A stretch of 64,000 nt of DNA from Luteimonas sp. FCS-9 (GTDB taxonomy: Bacteria; Pseudomonadota; Gammaproteobacteria; Xanthomonadales; Xanthomonadaceae): NCBI RefSeq assembly GCF_001014645.1, contig NZ_LASZ01000003.1, forward strand, positions 62,001 to 126,000. The letters run 5' to 3'. Position numbers and translations under genes: made by a program. Under the pieces are notes generated by a model. The model was not told the DNA's origin. It saw only the letters and a program-made list of their open reading frames with translations, and made no database searches. Numbering within the stretch: position 1 is the first letter of the stretch; each line of letters begins with the position of its first letter. Positions 33,314 through 41,610 of the stretch are shown here, piece after piece.

Positions 33314-34366
33314 TCAGGAACGGCGCGTCGTGTAGCTCGCGTTGCCCAGGCCGGTTCCGATCGTCAGCACGCCCCAGCGGCGCACGCCGGTCATGCGCGG
33401 GCGTTCGCTCAGGCCCTGGACGACGGCGTCGTTGTGCAGCCGCACCTGCGCCTGGCGGCCGCCGATCCGGTCCAGGCGCGCCTGCAGCGCATCAGCCACG
33501 CGGAAGTCGGCGGCCTCCCAGTCGCCGGGCAGGTTGTGCGCGCCGTGCAGGATGGCGCCGTCGGGCGCGACCTGCCCGGGGCAGGCGACCCCGACGAACG
33601 GCGCCAGCCGCAGGCCCCGCGTGCGCGCATGCGCGATCAGCCCGTTGAGCATCGCCGCGGTGCGGGTCATCGCCTCGTCGCGGTCGGGCGCGTCGGTCGC
33701 GTGCCGCCACTGCGTGCGCTCGAGCACGGTCGCGCGGCTGCCGTCGTCGCGCGCGTCGAGGCGGGGCGCGACGATGCCGCAGCGGATGTTGGTGCCGCCG
33801 ATGTCGACCGCGAGGAAGGCGTCATGCCGCTGCATCCGCGCCGGGGCCAGCGGCACCCAGCCCAGCAGGCCTGCGTCGTCGCCGTCGTGGCGCAGCAGGG
33901 TCAGGTCGACCCCGGCCCGCGCGAGCTTGAGCAGGCGGGCGGCGCGGCGCACCGACAGCGCGCCGGTGCGGTTGCCCGGGAATCCACCGCCGATCACGAT
34001 CCGCTTCACACCGTCCCACTCCGGCTGCGCGAGGAAGCAGCGGATCACGCCCGCCAGCCGCTCGGCATGGTCCTCGATCGCGGCGTGCACGAGGTGCGCG
34101 GCGTCGGGATCGCCGCCGACGAGCACCAGGTCGATCTCCTTCTTGCCGATCGCGTCGGTCGGCGTGCGGCCGAACGGATCGCGGCTGCCGGTGAAGTGGT
34201 GGCGCCGGCGCAGGTCCAGCAGCTCGCGGAACGCGCGCTGGCTGGCGCGGTCGCCGATGAAGCCGCCGCCGTCGGCATCGCGCAGCGCGAGGTTGCAGCT
34301 GTCGATCGTCAGCCCGGGCAGGCGGGTGGCGGCGTGGCGGTTGCGGTCGTCGCGGGTGCGGGCCAT
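33314..34366 (-). CDS. ROK-type sugar kinase fold protein with circularly permuted halves
   Basis: The 350-residue protein carries ROK kinase elements in swapped order. The C-terminal-half element (IVIGGGF at ~124-129) comes first. The phosphate-1 motif VDIGGT follows only at ~187-192. Then come a substrate-side LPGDWE, a catalytic-type HND (~308) and the phosphate-2 loop GTGLGNA (~337-343), just before the C-terminus. In ordinary ROK proteins DxGxT is within the first ~15 residues and GGG is near the end. Homologues with this layout exist as an uncharacterised family, to my recollection. Substrate is unknown. The ATG at 34366 starts the conserved RDDRNRHA segment. Confidence 0.8.
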   Translation of the reverse strand: MARTRDDRNRHAATRLPGLTIDSCNLALRDADGGGFIGDRASQRAFRELLDLRRRHHFTGSRDPFGRTPTDAIGKKEIDLVLVGGDPDAAHLVHAAIEDHAERLAGVIRCFLAQPEWDGVKRIVIGGGFPGNRTGALSVRRAARLLKLARAGVDLTLLRHDGDDAGLLGWVPLAPARMQRHDAFLAVDIGGTNIRCGIVAPRLDARDDGSRATVLERTQWRHATDAPDRDEAMTRTAAMLNGLIAHARTRGLRLAPFVGVACPGQVAPDGAILHGAHNLPGDWEAADFRVADALQARLDRIGGRQAQVRLHNDAVVQGLSERPRMTGVRRWGVLTIGTGLGNASYTTRRS

Positions 34367-34500
34367 CGGGCGGGGTCGGCCGGAAGTCAGCCGGCATCGT
34401 GCCTGGGGTCGCGTCGCGTGGCGTGACGACCGCGTTGCTGGGCCGCGACGCACGCCGCAGGCCCATAGAATGGCCGGCCCGCCGCTTCGCTCGTCGCACC

Positions 34501-35172
34501 ATGGTGTCTGCACCACCGCCGCCCTCGGCGCCACCGTCGCCGGGCCCGGTCCCGCAGGTCTGGGCGCTGCTGGCGCTGGCGAGCCTGGTCGCGTTCTGCG
34601 TCAGCGCGGTCGCGCTGCATCTGCTGCGCCCCGATCTCGACCCGGTGCACAGCCAGATGAGCCTGTACCTGATCGGCGCCTGGGGGCCGTGGCTGCAGGC
34701 CGCGTACGTCGCGCTCGGCGCCGGGATGGCCGCGCTCGGCTGGGGGCTGCGGCGGGCCACCTGCACCGCCGCACGCAGCGCGGCGCCGTTGCTTCTGTTC
34801 GTGCTCGGCGGGCTGTCGCTGGCGACTACGGCATACGCGTGGATGGACCTGCCGGGCATCGACCGCACGCTCGAAGGCCTGATCCACGGCGTCTCCGCGC
34901 AGGGTGCGTTCCTGTTCGCGACCACCGGCATGGTGCTCCAGGCGGTGCGCCTGCGCCGCGACGTCGCGTGGCGGGCCTGCGCGCGCTGGGCGCTGCCGTG
35001 GGCGCTGCTGTGCTTCGCTTCGATCTGGGTGCTGGCGCTTTGGCGGGACGCGCCGCGCGGGCTGGCGCAGAAGACGGTGATCGCCGCGATCCTGGGCTGG
35101 CTGGTCGCGGTCTCGCTCGCACTGTGGCGACGGTCCCGCACGGCGGTGCCGATCCATACGCCCTCGTCGTGA
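34501..35172 (+). CDS. DUF998 family membrane protein
   Basis: The 223-residue protein has about six membrane helices and DUF998-like signatures: HLLRPDLDPVHSQMSLY at the first loop, AWMDLPGI and GLIHGVSAQGAFLF. The first motif, with conserved acidic and Tyr residues, is diagnostic for the family, whose function is unknown. The ATG at 34501 follows a Pro-free start region; upstream sequence carries a TAGAAT -10-like element at ~34465. It diverges from the ROK-type gene across ~135 bases. Confidence 0.75.
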   Translation: MVSAPPPPSAPPSPGPVPQVWALLALASLVAFCVSAVALHLLRPDLDPVHSQMSLYLIGAWGPWLQAAYVALGAGMAALGWGLRRATCTAARSAAPLLLFVLGGLSLATTAYAWMDLPGIDRTLEGLIHGVSAQGAFLFATTGMVLQAVRLRRDVAWRACARWALPWALLCFASIWVLALWRDAPRGLAQKTVIAAILGWLVAVSLALWRRSRTAVPIHTPSS

Positions 35173-35269
35173 GGCGCGTTCACACCAACCGCACCGGCGC
35201 GGTCACAGACTGCGGACCGCCGACGCGACATCCACCACGTCGCGTTTCCACCGACGCTTGGAGAACGAC

Positions 35270-35446
35270 ATGATCAAATGGGCCATCATTTTCGCCGTCA
35301 TCGGCCTCATCGCCGGCGCGCTGGGCTTCACCGGCGTCGCGGGTGCCTCGATGGGCATCGCGAAGTTCCTGTTCTGGGCAGCGATCATCATCGCGGTCGT
35401 GCTGTTCGTGCTCGGCCTGACGGTCGCCAAGAAAGTGACCAGTTGA
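35270..35446 (+). CDS. DUF1328 family small membrane protein
   Basis: This 58-residue protein is almost wholly hydrophobic: two helices around GVAGASMGIAKFLF, ending KKVTS. It matches the DUF1328 (YtjA-like) family of stress-linked inner-membrane peptides of unknown function. The ATG at 35270 is chosen because GGAG (35260-35263) lies six bases upstream; TTG at 35258 would start inside that site. A strong terminator follows 26 bases after the stop, so it is a single-gene unit. Confidence 0.88.
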   Translation: MIKWAIIFAVIGLIAGALGFTGVAGASMGIAKFLFWAAIIIAVVLFVLGLTVAKKVTS

Positions 35447-35472
35447 CGATCCCGTCGATCCGCAACGCACAC

Positions 35473-35501
35473 AACCGCCGGCATGCCGGCGGTTTTTTTT
35501 T
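35473..35501 (+). terminator. Rho-independent terminator of the DUF1328 gene
   Basis: AACCGCCGGC (35473-35482) pairs with GCCGGCGGTT (35485-35494) around AT, followed by an unbroken T-run to 35501. This is a textbook intrinsic terminator. Confidence 0.95.
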
Positions 35502-35996
35502 GCCCTTCTCCGGGGTGCGGAAATGGGAGCCCAACTTCGGATAGGCAGCAGCCTGCCAGCCGGAAGCCGCTCTTCCCTCGGTCAGGCCATCCTGTCCTGA
35601 CTCGGGCGCGCGCCATCCATGGCGCTCGTCGCGGCCACCGGCCGTCAGTCCGCTCCCATATACGTTTGCAGTCCCACTTCGGATGGACGCAGCGTCGCCT
35701 GCTGGAAGAATTTGCGCGCGCTCGCCATATGGCTGTTCGATCAGTTGTCGCATCCATGTCCAGTGCCTGCCGGGTGCCGTGACCACCAAGCGGATATCGG
35801 GCCGCGACTGGGCGCGGTACCCGGCAGGCGCCCACAGGAACGCCACTCCTTGTTCTCGCTCATCTGGGATCGAAAGCCGCCTATCGCTGCAGTCGTCGCG
35901 ATCGCGCGCGCAACGGACGCGCCGCCGACGCTCAAGCGTCCTTGACGCCAGCGTCGCTAGGCTGACCGCCACCGCTCCGTCGACCGAGGAACCCCC
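35502..35996. other. ~495-base gene-free stretch with imperfect repeats
   Basis: No frame on either strand has convincing coding character or a ribosome binding site. The base composition is visibly less G+C-rich than its neighbours. CCCAACTTCGGAT (~35530) recurs as CCCACTTCGGAT (~35673), and ATGGGAGC (35523-35530) is inverted at 35652-35659 (GCTCCCAT). It may be a dispersed intergenic repeat or the relic of a lost element; nothing identifies which. Confidence 0.5.
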
Positions 35997-36242
35997 GTGG
36001 ACCAGACCGTGCACCCTTTTTCCGAACTCTTCGCCCAGCTCGGCCTGCCCGATGACGAGGCCTCGATCCGCGCCTTCATCGCCGAGCATGCCCCGCTGCC
36101 CGACGACGTCCGGCTCGAGGAAGCCCCGTTCTGGACGCCCGCCCAGGCGCAGCTGCTGCGCGAGGAACGCATCGAGGACGCGGACTGGATCGTCGTGATC
36201 GACCAGCTCAATGTCGCGATGCACGCGACGCCCGATCCATGA
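35997..36242 (+). CDS. DUF2789 family protein
   Basis: This 81-residue protein matches DUF2789 over its whole length: HPFSELFAQLGLPDDEASI, then HAPLPDDVRLEEAPFWTPAQ and EDADWIVVIDQL. Members are small acidic helical proteins of unknown function. The start is GTG at 35997 with AGGA about seven bases upstream, and it places the conserved motif at the very N-terminus. Its stop overlaps the start of the amidohydrolase gene by four bases (ATGA), indicating coupling. Confidence 0.87.
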   Translation: MDQTVHPFSELFAQLGLPDDEASIRAFIAEHAPLPDDVRLEEAPFWTPAQAQLLREERIEDADWIVVIDQLNVAMHATPDP

Positions 36243-37618
36243 GCGGGCGCCGTTGGATCGCGGCCGCACTGCTGGCGCTGGCGCCGCTCGCGTTCTGCGC
36301 GCACGCTGCCGGCCCGGCGCCCGGCACGTCGCGGGCCGTCGCCTTCGTCGGCGTCGACGTGCTGCCGATGGACCGCGACGTCCGACTCGATGACCACACC
36401 GTCGTCGTGCGCGACGGCCGCATCGTCGAGATCGCCCCGACGGCCGAGGCCCGCGTTCCCGAGGAGGCCGAGCGCATCGACGGCGCAGGGCGCGTGCTGA
36501 TGCCCGGGCTCGCCGAGATGCACGGCCACGTCCCGGGCGCGGACCGGCCGGAGGAGGTCGAGGACACGCTGCTGCTGTACCTGGCGAACGGCGTGACGCT
36601 GGTGCGCAACATGTCCGGCGATCCCTCGCATCCGGCGCTGCGCGCGCGCATCGAATCGGGGGAGGTGGCCGGCCCTACGCTGGTCGTCGCCAGCCCCTGG
36701 CTGCGCGGCGAGGACGCGGCGGCGGTCGAGGCGGAGGTCCGTACCCATCGTGCGGCGGGCGCCGAGTTGATCAAGCTCGGCAGCATTCCGGCCGAGGCCT
36801 ATCCGACGATGGTGCGCACGGCCGATGCGCTCGGCCTGCCGTTCGCCGGGCACATTCCCTCGGGCGTCGGCCTCGTGGCCGCGCTCGACGCCGGGCAGGC
36901 CTCGATCGACCATCTCGACCGCTATGTCGAGTTTCTGGTGCCGGGGGCGCCGGTCGCCGACGCGGAGGCCGGCTGGTTCGGCAGTGCCTGGGTGGACCGC
37001 GTCGACACCGCGCGCATCGACGAGGCGGTCCGCCGCACGGTCGCCGCCGGGACCTGGAACGTGCCGACGCTGAGCCTGGTCGAGCACATGGCGTCTGCCG
37101 AGACGCCCGAACGCATGCTCGCGTGGCCCGAGATGCGCTACATGCCCGCCCGCGAGCGCACGCGCTGGCTGCGCGCGAAGCGCGAGTACGCCCAGCGCCC
37201 CGACTTCCAGCCCGACGCGGCCGCACGCCTTGTGGCGTTGCGACGCCAGCTGCTCAAGGCCCTCCACGACGGCGGCGCGCCGATCGCGCTGGGCTCGGAT
37301 GCGCCGCAGTTCTTCAACGTGCCGGGCTTCTCGGTGCATCGCGAGATGGCGATGATGCAGGCGGCCGGCCTCACCCCCTACGAGGTGCTGGTCACCGGCA
37401 CGCGCAACCCGGCGCGCGCACTCGGAACGCCCGACGACTTCGGCACCGTCGAGGTGGGACGCCGCGCCGACCTCGTACTGCTCGACGGCGATCCGCGTGA
37501 GGCGTTGGCGCATGCGCGCACGCCGGTGGGCGTCATGGTGCGCGGGCAGTGGTGGCCGCGCGACCGGCTGCAGACCGCACTCGAGCGCATCGCCGCACGC
37601 AACGCCAGCGGCGAGTGA
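36239..37618 (+). CDS. Secreted amidohydrolase superfamily protein
   Basis: The 459-residue protein has a signal peptide (ALLALAPLAFCAHAAG) and an amidohydrolase TIM barrel with flanking beta domain. Metal-site elements are EMHGHV (HxH), LIKLG (possible carbamylated Lys), FAGHI, SIDHLDR and LGSDAPQF (catalytic Asp). These resemble imidazolonepropionase-like or prolidase-like members. The substrate cannot be read. It is translationally coupled to the DUF2789 gene. A strong hairpin lies just after the stop. Confidence 0.88.
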   Translation: MSGRRWIAAALLALAPLAFCAHAAGPAPGTSRAVAFVGVDVLPMDRDVRLDDHTVVVRDGRIVEIAPTAEARVPEEAERIDGAGRVLMPGLAEMHGHVPGADRPEEVEDTLLLYLANGVTLVRNMSGDPSHPALRARIESGEVAGPTLVVASPWLRGEDAAAVEAEVRTHRAAGAELIKLGSIPAEAYPTMVRTADALGLPFAGHIPSGVGLVAALDAGQASIDHLDRYVEFLVPGAPVADAEAGWFGSAWVDRVDTARIDEAVRRTVAAGTWNVPTLSLVEHMASAETPERMLAWPEMRYMPARERTRWLRAKREYAQRPDFQPDAAARLVALRRQLLKALHDGGAPIALGSDAPQFFNVPGFSVHREMAMMQAAGLTPYEVLVTGTRNPARALGTPDDFGTVEVGRRADLVLLDGDPREALAHARTPVGVMVRGQWWPRDRLQTALERIAARNASGE

Positions 37619-37623
37619 ACGCG

Positions 37624-37656
37624 ATCGCCCCGCACGCAGGCCGCGTGCGGGGCGAT
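37624..37656. terminator. Bidirectional hairpin after the amidohydrolase gene
   Basis: ATCGCCCCGCACGC (37624-37637) pairs perfectly with GCGTGCGGGGCGAT (37643-37656), a 14-base stem and five-base loop. It lies between convergent stops at 37618 and 37703. There is no long T-run, but position and stem strength support termination. Confidence 0.7.
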
Positions 37657-37702
37657 GACGGAACGGTCGGCCGGGGGCGAGCCGGGCGCGCGGAAGCGCC
37701 GC

Positions 37703-38122
37703 TCAGGGCGTGCCCGGCGTGCCGGTGCACACGCGGTCGGGATGGTCGGTGCGCAACAGGATCGCGTCGTTCGCGCCGCGGGTCCACAGCACGTTGCCCT
37801 GGTCGTCGGCGTAGCGCGCGCCCTGCATCGCCGGATCGCTCTCGGTCCGCAGCACGACGTTGGCCCCATCGATCGCCACACTGGCCTGGCCGCGACCGTC
37901 GAACGTCGCATCGACCGGCGTGCCCTCGCAGTCGTAGTGCACCACGCGCGCGATCGGCGCGGCATCGGGCGTGGGCGTCTCCGGATCGGGCGGCATCGTC
38001 GCGCCTGCCGGCGCATCGGCCGCGGGCGGCGGAACGGTCTCGTCGGCCGGTGCCTGGGCCGGCGAACAGGCGGCGAGGGCGAGGCCCAGGGCGGCGATGA
38101 GCAGGGGTGGAGCGTGGCGCAT
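37703..38122 (-). CDS. MliC-like lysozyme inhibitor family lipoprotein (copy 1)
   Basis: The 139-residue protein has a lipobox (LALAACS), a Pro/Ala/Glu-rich linker and an MliC-type domain. Hallmarks are VHYDCEG, the beta-strand region, GARYADDQGNVLWTRG and a closing Cys in RVCTG that would pair with the first. MliC proteins inhibit C-type lysozyme at the cell envelope. The ATG at 38122 is preceded by AAGGAG. A paralogue lies directly upstream on the same strand (38232-38654). The closeness to MliC is by motif, not by alignment, so inhibitor activity is inferred. Confidence 0.78.
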   Translation of the reverse strand: MRHAPPLLIAALGLALAACSPAQAPADETVPPPAADAPAGATMPPDPETPTPDAAPIARVVHYDCEGTPVDATFDGRGQASVAIDGANVVLRTESDPAMQGARYADDQGNVLWTRGANDAILLRTDHPDRVCTGTPGTP

Positions 38123-38231
38123 GATCGTCTCCTTGCGTGTGGACACCTGGGACGGACATGGGGGGAGGCGCACAGCGGAGGCTACCTGCACCCCGGGCGA
38201 TCGGTGTGAAGGCCGCGTACGGGCGCGGCCG

Positions 38232-38654
38232 TCAGCTGTCGGTCTCCACGGACGTGCGGCAGACCTGCGCCGGTGCGCCGCGCACGGTGATGTCGGCCTC
38301 GTCCGAGCCCTTGGTCCACAGCACGTTGCCGTCGTCGTCCGCATAGCGGGCGCCGCTCGCGGCAGGCGTCGTGCGCAGCGTCAGGGTCCGGCCGTCGACC
38401 TGCATCAGCGCGGTTGCGCCGTCGTCCTCGTAGGCGACGGTGTAGGTGCGGTCGCCACAGTGGTAGCTGACCGTCGAGGGCTGCTCGCCCTCGGCCTCGC
38501 GCGCGGCCAGCGAGCCGGTCGGCGGCGGCGCTTCCATCGCTGCGGGCGTGGGCGGCGGCGACGCCGGATTGGGGTGGGCATCGGCGGCGCGTTCGTTCGA
38601 ACAGGCGACGAGGGCGAGGGCGATCAGGGCGGCGGACAACGGAGCTTGGCGCAT
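38232..38654 (-). CDS. MliC-like lysozyme inhibitor family lipoprotein (copy 2)
   Basis: The 140-residue protein has a lipobox (LALVACS), a Pro-rich linker and the same domain as its neighbour: VSYHCGDRTYTV, GARYADDDGNVLWTKG and a final Cys in QVCRTS. The shared GARYADD-GNVLWT core shows that the two arose by tandem duplication and then diverged. The ATG at 38654 follows AGGAA by about six bases. The gap to copy 1 is ~109 bases, enough for a separate promoter. Confidence 0.78.
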   Translation of the reverse strand: MRQAPLSAALIALALVACSNERAADAHPNPASPPPTPAAMEAPPPTGSLAAREAEGEQPSTVSYHCGDRTYTVAYEDDGATALMQVDGRTLTLRTTPAASGARYADDDGNVLWTKGSDEADITVRGAPAQVCRTSVETDS

Positions 38655-38825
38655 GGCGGTTCCTGGTGCGTGGGGCGGAGACGCCGGGCCTTCCGGCGTG
38701 GCATGGCGCCATCGTGGCCCTGCGGCCGTCAACGCGAAGTGGCGCCCGCGGACCGTGCACGGCGTCGTGACCGGATGCGAACGCGGCGGCCGGCACGATG
38801 CGCCTCCTTTCAGACGAGGCCCGCC

Positions 38826-39359
38826 ATGCGATTCCATCGAACGATCCCGCTGTGCGTCGCGCTGTGCGCGTCGCTCGCCGCCTGCCAGCCGGCCGCCGAT
38901 GCGCCTGCCGGCCGCCCCGACGCGTCCGCGGCCATCGGCGATGGCGCGGGTGACGTGCGTGGCGAGGACGACGTGGTGGTGTCGACCAACGAGCCGTTCT
39001 GGCAGGCGCGCGTGGATGGCGACACCGTGGTGGTGACCGGCGTCGATGCGCCGGAGCGGCGGTTTGCGGACGTGTCGTCGTCGATGACGGCCGACGGCCG
39101 GCGCATCGAGGCCCGCGACGCCGACGGCGGCATCGTGCTCATCGTGCGTCGCATGCGCTGCGAGGACGACATGTCGGGCGCGCGGTTTCCGATGACCGGG
39201 CTGCTGACGATCGACGGCAAGGGCCCGTACCGCGGCTGCGCGCGGCCGGCGTCGATGCCGGTGCCGCATCCCGACGACGCGGCCGCGCAGAGGTCGCCCG
39301 GGCACGGGGCGCTGCGCGACGGACGTGCCGGCGATCCGGCAGGTTCATCCAGGGGCTGA
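38826..39359 (+). CDS. COG3650-type lipoprotein
   Basis: The 177-residue protein has a lipobox (SLAACQ), a linker, and a domain with STNEPFWQARVDGDTVVVTG and CEDDMSGARFPMTG with a second Cys in YRGCARPA. That pattern matches the uncharacterised COG3650 family, often found with MliC or META-domain envelope proteins. The C-terminal ~30 residues are low-complexity. The ATG at 38826 has GAGG six bases upstream. It diverges from the two MliC-like genes, so three envelope lipoproteins are clustered here. Confidence 0.75.
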   Translation: MRFHRTIPLCVALCASLAACQPAADAPAGRPDASAAIGDGAGDVRGEDDVVVSTNEPFWQARVDGDTVVVTGVDAPERRFADVSSSMTADGRRIEARDADGGIVLIVRRMRCEDDMSGARFPMTGLLTIDGKGPYRGCARPASMPVPHPDDAAAQRSPGHGALRDGRAGDPAGSSRG

Positions 39360-39447
39360 TCGCCGACGGCGCAGTGGCGCATGGCGCGGTGCGGCCACGC
39401 CGCACCGCATGGGAGAATGCCGCGCCGTACCGTGCAGGTCCGCCACG

Positions 39448-40017
39448 ATGCCATCGCAGACGCCGCAGTCCGACCTCTTCGCCGCGCCGTCGCCGGTGCG
39501 CAGCCTGTTCTTCGCGCTGCTGCCCGATGCGGACACGCGCGCGCGGATCGAGGCGGCGGCGCGGGCGACGGTGGCGTCGGCCCGCATGACCGCCCCGCAT
39601 CGCCTGCACGTCACGCTGCTCTACCTGGGCGAGAGCGCGGGCGCGAACCCGCGCTGGATCGCAGCGGCCCGGCGCGCCGCCGATGCGGTGGCGGTGTCCG
39701 CTTTCGAGGCGACGTTCGATCGCGTCGCAAGCTTCCGCGGCGCACCGCCGCCCTGCGTGCTGCTGGGCGACGACGCATCCAATGCGCCGCTGCACGCCTT
39801 CCGCGCAGCGCTGCATGCCGCAGCGCTCGCGCAGGGATTGCGGGAGGCGGGACGGACCGCGTTCGTGCCGCACGTCACGCTGGCGCGGCCGCAGCAGGCG
39901 CTGCCCGAGGCCGTCGCGGTCCAGCCGATCCACTGGCCCGTGCGCGCGTTCTCGCTGCTGCACAGCGTCCGCGGCCAGTCCGACTACGAACGCCTGGGGA
40001 CGTGGCCGCTGGGTTGA
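39448..40017 (+). CDS. thpR: RNA 2',3'-cyclic phosphodiesterase (LigT/ThpR family)
   Basis: The 189-residue protein is a 2H phosphoesterase: the two HxT motifs are HVTLLYLG (~residues 54-61) and HVTLARP (~145-151). It hydrolyses 2',3'-cyclic phosphate ends of RNA to 2'-phosphates in the cytosol. The ATG at 39448 starts just before the conserved FFALLPD strand; the longer frame from 39325 adds arginine-rich noise over the end of the previous gene. It is a single-gene unit ending in a hairpin. Confidence 0.9.
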   Translation: MPSQTPQSDLFAAPSPVRSLFFALLPDADTRARIEAAARATVASARMTAPHRLHVTLLYLGESAGANPRWIAAARRAADAVAVSAFEATFDRVASFRGAPPPCVLLGDDASNAPLHAFRAALHAAALAQGLREAGRTAFVPHVTLARPQQALPEAVAVQPIHWPVRAFSLLHSVRGQSDYERLGTWPLG

Positions 40018-40023
40018 GCGCGG

Positions 40024-40043
40024 GCCGCGACCGGTGTCGCGGC
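40024..40043. terminator. Hairpin between convergent thpR and DUF3247 genes
   Basis: GCCGCGAC (40024-40031) pairs with GTCGCGGC (40036-40043) around CGGT. It fills most of the 33-base gap between two convergent stops and probably serves both. No T-run. Confidence 0.5.
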
Positions 40044-40050
40044 TGCGGCT

Positions 40051-40338
40051 TCAGGCGCTGCCGATCCGGTCGATCGCCGTGATCTCGCCGACCCAGACGT
40101 AGTGCGGCACCGCCGGATCCTCGAGATCGTCGAGTCGCAGCAGCGCATTGTGGCCCTCGGCCCCGTCGGCCGTGCGGAACACCTCGAGCGCGGGGCGCGC
40201 GGAGACCACGCCTTCGACCTGGGTGCCGTCGGCGATCGTCACCTGCACGATCGCCTCGTCGTCGAGCAGGCGGATGCTGCGTTCGAGTGCGTCGAGCTCG
40301 GCACGCTCGACGTGGATGCGGGGTGGCGTCTGGCTCAT
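40051..40338 (-). CDS. DUF3247 family protein
   Basis: This 95-residue protein matches DUF3247, a small family largely confined to Xanthomonadaceae with a compact Sm-like beta fold: RIHVERAELDALERSIRLL, ADGTQVEGVVSARPALEVF, then DDLEDPAVPHYVWVGEI. Function is unknown. The ATG is the first of the frame. Its presence is one of the lineage markers of the window. Confidence 0.88.
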   Translation of the reverse strand: MSQTPPRIHVERAELDALERSIRLLDDEAIVQVTIADGTQVEGVVSARPALEVFRTADGAEGHNALLRLDDLEDPAVPHYVWVGEITAIDRIGSA

Positions 40339-40410
40339 CGGACGGCTCCTGGGAGAGGGCCGTCCATGATGCCGCGGCCCGGGGCCAAGACCCGGTGAGG
40401 GTCGCGCGGC

Positions 40411-41139
40411 TCAGCGCTCGGGATCGAGCGGCTCGCGCAGCAGGCGGTCGTACTCGCTGCGAATGACCTCGTAGCACTCGCAGGCGCGATCGAGCAGATG
40501 CGCCGGCTCCACGACCTGGATCAGGCCGCGGCTGTAACGGATGCAGCCTTCCTCCTGCAGCCGCCGCGCGGCCTCGGTCACGCCTTCTCGGCGCACGCCG
40601 AGCAGGTGCGCGATCTGTTCCTGCGTCATCTTGATCTCGGTCGTGCCGATCCGGTCGTTGACCAGCAGCAGCCAGCGCGAAAGCTGGCGGTCCACTGTGT
40701 GGTGCCGGTTGCACACGCCGGTCATCGCCGTCTGCGTGAGCAGCGCCTGCATGTAGCGCAGGATGATGGTCTGGAACGGGCTGCCGAGCTGGAACTCGCG
40801 CAGCGCGACGTCGGCACGCAGCGCCAGCGCCTCGCCGCCCACCTGCACGACCGCGCGCAACGGAATGCTGCGCGCGCCCGCGAGCAGGCCTACGCCGACA
40901 ACGCCCTCGTTGCCGATCATCGCCACTTCGCTGGTGTCGCCGTTCTCCAGGGCATACATCATCGAGACGATGCCTTCGCGCGGGAAATACAGCGTGGAGC
41001 GGCCGGCGCCGGCTTCGTGCAGCACCTTGCCGACCGGCAGTTCCACGAGTTGCAGGTCCTTGCCCAGGCGGTCGCAGACCTCCGCGGGCAGATCCTGAAG
41101 CAATCCATTGAGAGGCGCCCAGGGCGCGTTGCTGTTCAT
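40411..41139 (-). CDS. Crp/Fnr family transcriptional regulator
   Basis: The ~242-residue protein has a cyclic-nucleotide-binding-like beta-roll (residues ~30-130) and a C-terminal winged HTH (MTQEQIAHLLGVRREGVTEAARRLQEEG). The N-terminal cysteine cluster of Fnr is absent, so it is not an oxygen-sensing Fnr and is unlikely to bind the box at ccoN by that mechanism. Similar proteins in xanthomonads respond to unknown ligands. I chose the ATG at 41139 by length; 41220 is possible, and neither has a good ribosome binding site. It diverges from a small unknown gene. Confidence 0.85.
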   Translation of the reverse strand: MNSNAPWAPLNGLLQDLPAEVCDRLGKDLQLVELPVGKVLHEAGAGRSTLYFPREGIVSMMYALENGDTSEVAMIGNEGVVGVGLLAGARSIPLRAVVQVGGEALALRADVALREFQLGSPFQTIILRYMQALLTQTAMTGVCNRHHTVDRQLSRWLLLVNDRIGTTEIKMTQEQIAHLLGVRREGVTEAARRLQEEGCIRYSRGLIQVVEPAHLLDRACECYEVIRSEYDRLLREPLDPER

Positions 41140-41328
41140 GCGGGGCGGTGCATCCGTTTCGGTCGTTACACCGTGGATTCTCGTTGCTGAATGGGGCGTC
41201 GTATGTGCGGCACCGCGCATACGCCAGGCTGAATGGGTGCGTTACCGCACAGACCGGTTCATGTTGGGCCCGCATCCTGCCGTCGCGCCACTGCGATGGG
41301 GACGGCCGAGGATGGCCGGGAGCGTCAG

Positions 41329-41517
41329 ATGAAGACCGACGATGTCGAGTTGTGCCGGATCTACGGACAGATGGCCCGTGAGTACCTGGGCGCGGTGCCG
41401 TGGGAGGACTGCGCCTCGCGGCTGGAGGCGGGATGGCTTCGCCTGCGGCGCAACGAGGCGCTCGAATGGGAGGATGCCGAACCGTTGATTCGCGCGTTCT
41501 GGGAGCTGGCAGACTGA
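41329..41517 (+). CDS. Small acidic hypothetical protein
   Basis: This 62-residue protein (MKTDDVELCRIYGQMAREYL at the start) is helical and acidic, with a WEDxxSRLEAGW-like centre and ending IRAFWELAD. The ATG at 41329 follows GGGAG by about six bases, which decides the start. It lies between the divergent Crp/Fnr gene and the molybdopterin oxidoreductase. I do not recognise the family, but codon use and the ribosome binding site look genuine. Confidence 0.7.
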   Translation: MKTDDVELCRIYGQMAREYLGAVPWEDCASRLEAGWLRLRRNEALEWEDAEPLIRAFWELAD

Positions 41518-41610
41518 GCGCTGTCTCGACGCGTCGCGACCACGTCCGTTTCACGTTCGCATCAGCGCCTGCGCGCTAGCGTCGGGGGCCGCTCGCTCGA
41601 AGGACGAACG

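Noticed and set aside
40411-41139. Crp/Fnr gene as the oxygen sensor for the ccoN box
   Set aside because: The N-terminal cysteines needed for the Fnr iron-sulfur cluster are absent.
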